Below are positions 6,700-11,908 of a DNA stretch of 11,908 bases, one piece after another. The translations under genes were made by a program, and so were the position numbers. The DNA is from Patescibacteria group bacterium UBA5187 (GTDB lineage: Bacteria; Patescibacteriota; Minisyncoccia; Phycocordibacterales; PALSA-1337), in contig DHWH01000020.1 in assembly GCA_002413065.1 (NCBI GenBank), positions 1-11,908 of the forward strand. The letters are read 5' to 3'. The notes under the pieces were generated by a model. The model was given only the letters and a program-made list of their open reading frames with translations, had not been told where the DNA came from and did no database searches. The first letter of the stretch is position 1; every line of letters begins with the position of its first letter.

Positions 6700-7914
6700 C
6701 TACTCGATGACCCCACCCCCCAAACACACTTCCCTATCATAAATAACCAATGACTGACCTGGCGTAAGCGTATCTTGCGGCATTTCAAATTCAATCGTAG
6801 CTTCAGTATCAGTTGCCGAAACAATCCGAATATTCTGAAGTGGTTGACGATAGCGGCTGCGGGCTTGCAACGGATAATTTGAATTTGTGGAGATGCTGGG
6901 AATTGAACCTACTACCCGGTTAACGTTTGCCAATTTCGCAACATCTCTAGTATGCGCTTGCGATTCCGATTCCTTACTTTTATTCGAAACAACGATCACA
7001 TTCCGCTCCGTATCTTTTCCAACAACATAATACGGCGTATCATGCGGCGTCTTTTCCGTGACCGTAAAACCATGTCGTTCACCGATCGTAAAGAGCAATG
7101 CACCCGGATGATTTCCGATCGCAATACCCGCTTCATTTTCCACAGTGCCGGGAACACCGGTGATGTAATGAGACAAAAATTCCTTCACATCCACTTTGCC
7201 AATGAAGCACAGTCCCTGACTATCCTTCTTCAAGGCATTCGGGAGTTTGAATTTCGCCGCAAGCTTGCGCACCTCCGGCTTTTGCAAATGGCCCACAGGA
7301 AAAAGAACATGGGGAAGATCATTCTGATTCAATGTCCAGAGAAAATACGACTGGTCTTTATTCAAATCAACACCTTTAAGCAAAGTAAAAAAGAATTGAG
7401 GATGTGCTTCTGAGGCTACTTTCGGAGCGAGCGAAGGCGAGTGAGAAGGAGGTGCAGCTTCAGCAGAAGCTGACACCGGTAGCCGATGGGGCACATCCTC
7501 AATTCTTTTCACTTGCGCATAATGTCCGGTCGCAATAAAATCCGCGCCCTGTTCTTTCGCCCACTTCCAAAATGCGCCGAACTTCACATATCGATTGCAC
7601 ATGACATCGGGATTCGGTGTACGGCCAACGGAATATTCGGCGATCATGTAGTCGATGACATTGTGTTTGTATTCCTTTTCAAGATCAAGAGTGACAAATG
7701 GGATATCAAGATGGGCCGCTACGCGCATGGCATGAAGCCGTTCTTCTTTCCAATTGCATGTTATCCAGTCAGGCTGCCAAACTTTAATGAAAACGCCAGT
7801 CACATCATAGCCCTCTTTCTGGAGCAGGGCGGCAGACACAGCGCTGTCCACCCCGCCGGAAATGCCTACGAATACCTTCTTATTGGGCTGTTTTTGAGTA
7901 CCTTGACTTTTCAT
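6700..7914 (-). CDS. mnmA: tRNA-specific 2-thiouridylase MnmA with an internal repeat-derived insert
   Basis: Transfers sulfur to C2 of wobble uridine 34 in tRNA-Lys/Glu/Gln in the cytoplasm. I choose ATG 7914 (MKSQGTQKQPNKKVFVGISGG), giving 404 residues; the 20 residues encoded upstream are not MnmA-like. The PP-loop 'SGGVDS' is at 19-24, the catalytic cysteines are C106 ('TPNPDVMCNRYVKFG') and C236 ('DSQGLCFIG'), the 'GHYAQV' and 'KDQSYFLW' blocks are intact, and the C-terminal beta-barrel ends 'VCLGGGVIE'. Between 'GHYAQV' and 'LLKGVD' lies an Ala/Pro/Ser-rich stretch (about residues 136-176) where related enzymes have only a short loop. It coincides with a DNA inverted-repeat element. The insert keeps the frame and sits between conserved blocks, so the enzyme is probably active. 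The gene is divergent from the receiver-domain gene. Confidence 0.95.
   Translation of the reverse strand: MKSQGTQKQPNKKVFVGISGGVDSAVSAALLQKEGYDVTGVFIKVWQPDWITCNWKEERLHAMRVAAHLDIPFVTLDLEKEYKHNVIDYMIAEYSVGRTPNPDVMCNRYVKFGAFWKWAKEQGADFIATGHYAQVKRIEDVPHRLPVSASAEAAPPSHSPSLAPKVASEAHPQFFFTLLKGVDLNKDQSYFLWTLNQNDLPHVLFPVGHLQKPEVRKLAAKFKLPNALKKDSQGLCFIGKVDVKEFLSHYITGVPGTVENEAGIAIGNHPGALLFTIGERHGFTVTEKTPHDTPYYVVGKDTERNVIVVSNKSKESESQAHTRDVAKLANVNRVVGSIPSISTNSNYPLQARSRYRQPLQNIRIVSATDTEATIEFEMPQDTLTPGQSLVIYDREVCLGGGVIE
7389..7509. repeat. 121-bp MITE-like palindromic element inside mnmA
   Basis: The left end AAAAGAATTGAGGATGTGC (7389-7407) and right end (7491-7509) are perfect 19-bp inverted repeats. After a 6-base mismatch on each side the symmetry resumes with GGCTAC (7414-7419) against GTAGCC (7479-7484). 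The interior also holds a small hairpin, AGCTTC-AGCA-GAAGCT (7456-7471), and a GAGCGAGCGAAGGCGAGTGAG-like low-complexity run from about 7425 to 7446. There is no room for a transposase, so any movement would be in trans. On the minus strand it is read through in frame as MnmA residues 136-176. In-frame palindromic elements of this kind are known as Rickettsia palindromic elements; a relationship is only by analogy. No second copy is seen in this window. Confidence 0.8.
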
Positions 7915-7925
7915 AATATTAACGC

Positions 7926-7932
7926 TATCATA
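7926..7932. promoter_or_regulatory. Overlapping divergent -10 candidates for mnmA and the receiver gene
   Basis: TATGAT on the minus strand (7932-7927) lies 12 bases before the mnmA ATG, implying a leader of about 5 nt. TATCAT on the plus strand (7926-7931) overlaps it and could serve the receiver-domain gene with a leader of about 57 nt. Each has one mismatch to TATAAT, and neither has a good -35, so this is tentative. Confidence 0.3.
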
Positions 7933-7937
7933 CTTCG

Positions 7938-7949
7938 GTACACGTGTAC
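7938..7949. promoter_or_regulatory. 12-bp palindrome, possible operator, in the divergent intergenic region
   Basis: GTACACGTGTAC is perfectly palindromic and lies between mnmA and the divergent receiver gene, 6 bases from the overlapping -10 candidates. Its position suits an operator for a dimeric regulator. A 12-bp palindrome is expected by chance a few times in 12 kb, so only its location supports a role. Confidence 0.25.
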
Positions 7950-7994
7950 ATTCTTTCACAACCACAAATAACACTCAACCAAAAGAGACGACCA

Positions 7995-8351
7995 ATGAAG
8001 AAAATATTGATAGTACAGGATGACTTGAGCATCATGTCAGCTTGGGCCCAGTACTTCCAAAAAATAGGCTGGGAGGTATTCCAAGCGACTGATGGTCTCA
8101 AGGCCATCGAAATATTCGCCAGAAATCAGGATATCGGGATCGTAGTCACGGAGATCCGATTACCGCTCAACATTGATGGGTTTGAAGTCAGCAGAAACAT
8201 CAGGCGAATGTCCCCGGAAACAAAAATTTGTGTAATTGCCGGAAGCTTCTGGCCTGAAGAACAGGAGCTCGTGGTCCGATCAGGAGCCAATGCCTGTATG
8301 CAAAAGCCGTTCAAGGCGGAGGAGATCCTGAAACTCTTCCCGAGTAACTGA
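7995..8351 (+). CDS. Single-domain response-regulator receiver, phosphoacceptor Asp replaced by Glu
   Basis: This 118-residue protein is a stand-alone REC domain with no output domain. I choose ATG 7995 (MKKILIVQDDLSIM), because REC domains begin there; the upstream GTG at 7944 would add 17 residues of non-conserved sequence. The acidic pair is D9-D10, and the conserved Lys is K104 in 'MQKPF'. In the 'xDIxLP' strand-turn the sequence is 'VVTEIRLP', placing E53 where the phosphorylated Asp belongs, and the switch Thr/Ser position is A82 in 'CVIAGS'. Phosphorylation in the usual way is therefore unlikely; Glu sometimes mimics the phosphorylated state. It is the only plus-strand gene, has a weak upstream purine run (AAAAGAGAC), and ends in a strong terminator facing mltG. 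No histidine kinase is nearby. Confidence 0.85.
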   Translation: MKKILIVQDDLSIMSAWAQYFQKIGWEVFQATDGLKAIEIFARNQDIGIVVTEIRLPLNIDGFEVSRNIRRMSPETKICVIAGSFWPEEQELVVRSGANACMQKPFKAEEILKLFPSN

Positions 8352-8369
8352 ATGAAGATGATGCCGCGT

Positions 8370-8403
8370 GAGCCGAAGGAATTTCCTTCGGCTCTATTTT
8401 TAT
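8370..8403 (+). terminator. Rho-independent terminator of the receiver gene
   Basis: GAGCCGAAGG and CCTTCGGCTC form a 10-bp GC-rich stem around AATTT (8370-8394), followed by TATTTTTATT. It begins 18 bases after the receiver stop codon. The T-run is only on the plus-strand side, so it acts on the receiver gene. It overlaps the stop codon of mltG, which converges from the other side. Confidence 0.9.
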
Positions 8404-9374
8404 TCCACATACTTCCTCTTATTCACCATATGTCCCTCATACGTAGCCGCATAGTGCATCACACCATTTTTATCTGACAAATAGAACCAGTATTTCGTGG
8501 CAGTCGGCGTGATCGTGTCGATAATGGTGTCCAAACCCGGATTGTTGATGGGTGTCGGAGGCAAACCTATATGCTTGTAGAGATTGTACGGCGAATCAGT
8601 GGACAGATCTTTCACTGTAAGCTGCGATGAATCCTTATTCAGAAAATAATAAAACGGCGGATCAACTTGCAACGGCATCTTGTCCGCAATGCGTTTCCAT
8701 AGAATGCCCGCAATGATCCGGCGATCCGTACTGCTCGCCGCTTCCCTCTCGATAATGGATGCCATGGCAATAATCTCTGACATCGGTTTTCCGAAAGCTT
8801 GCGCCGATAGCATAATCGTCTGCATTTTCTGATTGAATGTCATACGCAAAGTATCTATGACTTCCTGGGGCGTCGTATTTTGATAAAAGAAATATGTATC
8901 GGGAAACAAATATCCTTCATACGGTTTCGCCGCCGCCACAAACGTCTGCACATCAAAAGCAGGGATATTTTTAAGAAGAAGTGCGCCAATATCTTTCACC
9001 GTCATCCCTTCGAAGACAGTGACTTTGATTTTGGGCAATCCTTGTATGCCGTGTATCATCCGATATGCCACCCGGACTGCAGATTGCGGTTGATCGAATA
9101 AATAATCCCCTGCCTGCACCTGGCGATGACCGCTCATGAACATGACGAAAGCCTTGAATATGAAGGGTGATTTAATAATGGAATGTGCCACCAATGTATC
9201 GGCCGCCTCTGACATGTACGCGCCTTTTTTAATAGAAACAATTTCCCCTGTCGGAAAATTACCAGGGGCAATTGAATAATAGGAAAAAGCAAAAGCAGCC
9301 AAAAGGATGCATGCACAAATCCCGCCGACAACATATCGGCGGTTCCTTTTTTTAAATGGAGGGGAATCGTGCAT
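8400..9374 (-). CDS. mltG: Endolytic peptidoglycan transglycosylase MltG (YceG family)
   Basis: Cleaves nascent glycan strands at the membrane and is thought to set strand length by terminating elongation. The 324-residue protein has a basic N-terminus (KKRNRR) and one membrane segment at about 14-34, then the periplasmic-type domain. Signature blocks are 'FEGMTVKDIGALL' (121-133), 'EGYLFPDTYFF' (153-163), 'MASIIEREAASSTDRRIIAGI' (204-224) with E209 as catalytic Glu, 'LQVDPPFYYFL' (235-245) and 'SPYNLYKHIGLPPTPINNPG' (261-280). The length is typical. It starts 15 bases after the one-TM protein gene and shares its transcript. No Shine-Dalgarno is seen. Its presence argues that the cell builds its own peptidoglycan. 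Confidence 0.95.
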   Translation of the reverse strand: MHDSPPFKKRNRRYVVGGICACILLAAFAFSYYSIAPGNFPTGEIVSIKKGAYMSEAADTLVAHSIIKSPFIFKAFVMFMSGHRQVQAGDYLFDQPQSAVRVAYRMIHGIQGLPKIKVTVFEGMTVKDIGALLLKNIPAFDVQTFVAAAKPYEGYLFPDTYFFYQNTTPQEVIDTLRMTFNQKMQTIMLSAQAFGKPMSEIIAMASIIEREAASSTDRRIIAGILWKRIADKMPLQVDPPFYYFLNKDSSQLTVKDLSTDSPYNLYKHIGLPPTPINNPGLDTIIDTITPTATKYWFYLSDKNGVMHYAATYEGHMVNKRKYVE

Positions 9375-9389
9375 GCGTAATAGTGAATC

Positions 9390-10658
9390 CTATGTAGGCA
9401 AATTCGAAGGTGCCTGAGCGCGCTTTGATGGTACGCGTTCTAGGGTCGGTGTCTTGGAAACGGAACCCGGGAAATGATAAATAGTCGCCAATTCTTCCGT
9501 ATTGAGAACCAGGGGCTTACTCGTAAACGGGGTGTAAAAATAGGAACGGCGGCGATATGCCACGAGCGCCAAACTGCCAAAACGATTCCTACGCATATTC
9601 TTGTAATCCTGCCACGGATCGCCGAGCAGATTATGCCAATGTTTTGATGGTTTGAATCCGTTCAAATTTTCCGCATTAAACTGCTTCATGTTGCCAATAA
9701 TGCCGCCGATACCGAATGGCGTATTGAAAATATCCTTCTTTGCGATATATAAGGCACGGATACCGACATCGAACGGCAGTTTGGTGATGCTTCTCCCGAT
9801 GGCTTCAATGACATCCTGCTCAGGCTTCGAAAGAGTCGGGCCGATAAGGAAACCCTGCTCATTGGGTTTTCCTGAGACTTTTGTCTTGGGATCGCGCTGC
9901 ATGATCTTGTTTATTTCCGCTTCCGCACCTTCCTTCCATGAATCATGTTTTTTGAAAATGTGGCCAGGTTTGACCTGATCGTCTTTGTGAGCCCGGATCA
10001 TGAACTGGAACCATACCTGCTGATTTGGTCCGACGCTTCCCAAATATTCTATAAGCGGCAACAGAGGATCGACTTTGAATTCTTCCTTCGGATCCTTATC
10101 GAGACCATAATCAACATACGTCTTTATCGGATACGGATCGGCTTTGGTAAATGCAAATTCAGTCGCAAAAACACGTATCTTATCCGGATCGAACTGGACG
10201 GATTTTGCGTAATCCTCGACTTCTTTGATTTCGATTTCCGGAAATTGCGAGTAGAGCGCAGAAAATACGCCTGCCTTGCGGCGGTCTTCCGTCCAGATCA
10301 TGAATTTGACTTGTCCTTCAATGGAGATGAGCTCGAGCGAATACCACGGGCGCGTTTCCCCTTTCCAATATTGGGCATAGTGACTGCCGTCTGCCGTATT
10401 ATGCAATGAATTCAGGAACACTTCCATGGCTTTCGGAGACTTGAAAGTATCCTTGGGCAGTTTGAGTTCCAAGAGCGTATATTTCAACCCGAGAAACTGG
10501 TCTGAGCGTACGTAGTCAACCCATAAACCCCAAAAAGTAACGCAGAGAAAAACAGTGAGTACTATAGGCGCAAGAGTAATGACAAACTGCAATGATTGCG
10601 GAATAAGGCCGACGTGAAGTAGTTGTAAGACCGATACGAAGGTCTGATCAAGAGGCAT
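9390..10658 (-). CDS. CPR-type single-TM protein of unknown function (conjugation/secretion-associated family)
   Basis: This 422-residue protein has one hydrophobic helix at about 23-47 followed by a long soluble domain. I recognise the pattern from CPR genomes: 'LLELKLPKD' (62-70), 'VFLNSLH' (80-86), 'RPWYSLELISIEGQVKF' (103-119), 'YPIKTYVDYGLDKDPKEEFK' (176-195), 'FDVGIRALYIAKK' (296-308) and the tail 'LNTEELATIYHFPG' (385-398) with 'TPTLERVPSK' (403-412). The tail motif also occurs next to HerA/TraD-like ATPases, so a link to a membrane DNA- or protein-transfer machine is plausible, but no such ATPase is in this window. I recall the family as an uncharacterised DUF (possibly DUF8128) but cannot confirm the number. 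It is the first gene of the pair with mltG. No enzymatic motif is visible. Confidence 0.6.
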   Translation of the reverse strand: MPLDQTFVSVLQLLHVGLIPQSLQFVITLAPIVLTVFLCVTFWGLWVDYVRSDQFLGLKYTLLELKLPKDTFKSPKAMEVFLNSLHNTADGSHYAQYWKGETRPWYSLELISIEGQVKFMIWTEDRRKAGVFSALYSQFPEIEIKEVEDYAKSVQFDPDKIRVFATEFAFTKADPYPIKTYVDYGLDKDPKEEFKVDPLLPLIEYLGSVGPNQQVWFQFMIRAHKDDQVKPGHIFKKHDSWKEGAEAEINKIMQRDPKTKVSGKPNEQGFLIGPTLSKPEQDVIEAIGRSITKLPFDVGIRALYIAKKDIFNTPFGIGGIIGNMKQFNAENLNGFKPSKHWHNLLGDPWQDYKNMRRNRFGSLALVAYRRRSYFYTPFTSKPLVLNTEELATIYHFPGSVSKTPTLERVPSKRAQAPSNLPT

Positions 10659-10664
10659 GCCTGT

Positions 10665-10673
10665 ATTATATCA
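10665..10673 (-). promoter_or_regulatory. Extended -10 promoter of the one-TM protein/mltG unit
   Basis: The minus-strand sequence TGATATAAT is a perfect TGnTATAAT extended -10, with 6 bases (ACAGGC) to ATG 10658, which predicts a leaderless or near-leaderless mRNA. No good -35 is visible. CCTG and CAGG flank the box symmetrically. Confidence 0.65.
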
Positions 10674-10699
10674 GGAATAATGGAATTATGAATGCAAGT

Positions 10700-10743
10700 A
10701 CAACAATAATCATTCCTCGACCTATCGGAATGATTATTGTTGT
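10700..10743 (-). terminator. 17-bp perfect stem-loop after the sigma4/HARE gene (probable terminator)
   Basis: ACAACAATAATCATTCC (10700-10716) pairs perfectly with 10727-10743 across a 10-base loop. It begins 14 bases beyond the stop of the minus-strand regulator gene and precedes the promoter of the next unit, the expected place for a terminator. The stem is AT-rich and its minus-strand 3' arm ends in the U-rich TTATTGTTGT, but no pure U-run follows, so it could instead be a protein-binding or mRNA-end-stabilising hairpin. Confidence 0.6.
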
Positions 10744-10756
10744 GCTGTCTATTTTC

Positions 10757-11803
10757 TTATACTTTCACTCCTGCAGGTATATAGGTACCGTTCTTCTCGC
10801 GACGGAAATATTTTGGATTTTGAAGATTGACTACAATGGTGTTTTCCTTGACGTAACGTTCTTTCATTACCTTGTCGACGATCTCTTCCTTGGTCAATGG
10901 GCCATTCTTTTCGAGAACGGAACGAATAACGTCACGGACGACTCCTGGAGCATACCCCCATTCGGCAAGAGCATACAGACCGCGGCCGACGAGCACGAAA
11001 CGGGGATCCTTGATGAGTTCATTGTGAGTCGTGGCAACGTGAGCCTTTTTATTGAACATGAGTGTGATCTGCTTTGCAACATCGCGGAAATGAATAGGAG
11101 ATCCGTGTTTTCGGATGACAAGGAAGGCGTAATCGCGCATGCCTTTTGTTTTGATATTCGGAGAATGAGCAACACCCCAATCGCCGAGAGGGTTTTTGCC
11201 GACGGCTTTGGAAATCTGGAGCCAGCGCTTTACGACTTCCTGATTCTTGTAGCGTTCAGAGACGTCTTCGAGATGCGTCAAGAATTTATTGATCATTTCG
11301 GTTTCAGGAAGCAATTCCTGGTTGTCGAGATTGGCATAGAGCTTGCGGAGAGCCTCTTCGACTTTCTTGGCGAGATCTTCGTTGACGTGCCAGCGATGGC
11401 GGAATTCATCATCTTCTTTCTTCTTGCGGAAAGGTTCCCCTACAACGAGAAGGAAAAAGACGTGGTTCTGAAGGCTCTTGTCTTTCGAAACATGTCCGAG
11501 AAAATCATCTTCAACGACAATGCCGCCCAACGAGTGGAGCAATGTCTCTATTTCCGTGAAAGCAGCCTTCTCCTGTTTGTATCCCTCTGATTTGCGGATA
11601 TTGGTAAGGGCATAATTTTCGATCTGACGAACGCGTTCACGGGTAATGCCATACATCTTGCCGATAGCATCCAAAGTCATGCGTTTGATATCTTTGCCGA
11701 GACCATAACGATATATGATGACATCGCGGGCACGATCAGGAAGAGACGAGAGAAGTCTCTTGACGGTTTGCTTCGGTTTGAATGAACTGGGTGTGTTTGC
11801 CAT
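10757..11803 (-). CDS. Sigma-70 region 4-like protein with HARE-HTH domain
   Basis: I place the start at 11803 (MANTPSSFKPKQTVKRLLSS), giving 348 residues; the frame opens at 11881, but that part overlaps the promoter and is not conserved-looking. Residues 13-72 are a sigma-70 region 4 HTH ('LPDRARDVIIYRYGL', then 'TLDAIGKMYGITRERVRQIE', 43-62), which in sigma factors binds the -35 element and the beta flap. Regions 2 and 3 are absent, so alone it cannot melt DNA. Residues 221-285 match a HARE-HTH winged helix ('MRDYAFLVIRKHGSPIHFRDVA', then 'DPRFVLVGRGLYALAEWGY'), and 287-345 resemble a further winged helix. This combination recurs in CPR genomes; its role as transcription regulator or RNA polymerase accessory factor is inferred. 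The middle (75-215) is charged and helical. Confidence 0.85.
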   Translation of the reverse strand: MANTPSSFKPKQTVKRLLSSLPDRARDVIIYRYGLGKDIKRMTLDAIGKMYGITRERVRQIENYALTNIRKSEGYKQEKAAFTEIETLLHSLGGIVVEDDFLGHVSKDKSLQNHVFFLLVVGEPFRKKKEDDEFRHRWHVNEDLAKKVEEALRKLYANLDNQELLPETEMINKFLTHLEDVSERYKNQEVVKRWLQISKAVGKNPLGDWGVAHSPNIKTKGMRDYAFLVIRKHGSPIHFRDVAKQITLMFNKKAHVATTHNELIKDPRFVLVGRGLYALAEWGYAPGVVRDVIRSVLEKNGPLTKEEIVDKVMKERYVKENTIVVNLQNPKYFRREKNGTYIPAGVKV

Positions 11804-11840
11804 GTGATTTATTGAATAAATAAGGATGGATCGACAAGAT

Positions 11841-11846
11841 ATTATA
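11841..11846 (-). promoter_or_regulatory. -10 box of the sigma4/HARE gene
   Basis: A consensus TATAAT lies on the minus strand 37 bases before ATG 11803. This implies a 5' leader of about 30 nt that contains no Shine-Dalgarno sequence. A TTGACT (11881-11876) lies too far upstream to be its -35. The box sits inside an inverted repeat, ACAAGATA (11834-11841) and TATCTTGT (11863-11870), that could be an operator. Confidence 0.5.
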
Positions 11847-11908
11847 TGTATTGTTTTATCATTATCTTGTGGGAAAGTCAATCGTGTCGTATAGGTTCAA
11901 TAGCTTGG
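11847..11908. other. Upstream non-coding edge, nothing further identified
   Basis: AT-rich sequence upstream of the sigma4/HARE promoter running to the contig edge. I see no coding frame, tRNA or terminator in it. The neighbouring gene lies outside the window. Confidence 0.4.

Noticed and set aside
7425..7446. Possible CRISPR-like or tandem repeat (GAGCGAGCGAAGGCGAG)
   Set aside because: Only a short low-complexity run within the mnmA element; there are no spaced direct repeats anywhere in the window.
10688..11590. 300-codon plus-strand open frame opposite the sigma4/HARE gene
   Set aside because: The opposite strand encodes recognisable sigma region 4 and HARE-HTH domains; this frame begins inside the hairpin and promoter region and shows no domain.
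11871..11908. Possible tRNA end (GGTTCAATAGCTTGG)
   Set aside because: The T-loop-like GGTTCAA lacks a pairing T-stem, and no acceptor or anticodon arm can be folded around it.

Overview
The window looks like a chromosomal contig from an ultra-small, host-dependent bacterium of the Candidate Phyla Radiation (CPR, Patescibacteria; Parcubacteria-like). Three things point there. Two proteins have domain make-ups I associate with CPR: a sigma-70 region 4 plus HARE-HTH protein, and a one-TM protein ending in a 'NTEELAT.YHFPG...TPTLER' tail. There is a PilM/FtsA-like actin-fold protein. AlaRS is very short. TGA is used as a stop (8349-8351) and no long gene has an internal TGA, so this is the standard code and not the TGA=Gly code of Gracilibacteria. 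Lineage is inferred from proteins only; there is no rRNA here. Bases 1-19 are a Tn5/Nextera adapter, not genomic DNA.

Layout: every gene but one is on the minus strand, so transcription mostly runs from high to low coordinates. From the right: a sigma4/HARE-HTH regulator (10757-11803) with its own promoter and a downstream hairpin; an envelope pair made of the one-TM CPR protein (9390-10658) and mltG (8400-9374); the lone plus-strand gene, a degenerate receiver-domain protein (7995-8351), which faces mltG, ends in a clear rho-independent terminator and diverges from mnmA (6700-7914). Next comes a likely operon of ATP-cone/Mrr-type nuclease (5783-6634), family-4-like uracil-DNA glycosylase (5178-5771) and M3-type metallopeptidase (3326-5167). 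Then alaS (1448-3280) with a small pyrophosphatase-like gene (1044-1409), and a PilM-like gene truncated by the contig edge (20-1021).

The genes cover translation (AlaRS, tRNA 2-thiolation by MnmA, probable PPi removal), DNA repair or defence (UDG, nuclease), envelope and surface functions (MltG, PilM-like, one-TM protein) and regulation (sigma4/HARE, receiver). Most observations of note are departures from family norms. A 121-bp element with 19-bp perfect inverted ends lies in frame inside mnmA. The UDG has lost all four Fe-S cysteines. The receiver has Glu at the phosphoacceptor position. AlaRS lacks its whole C-terminal domain. Four transcription units have a -10 box only 6-7 nt before the ATG, with almost no Shine-Dalgarno sequences, which suggests leaderless mRNAs.
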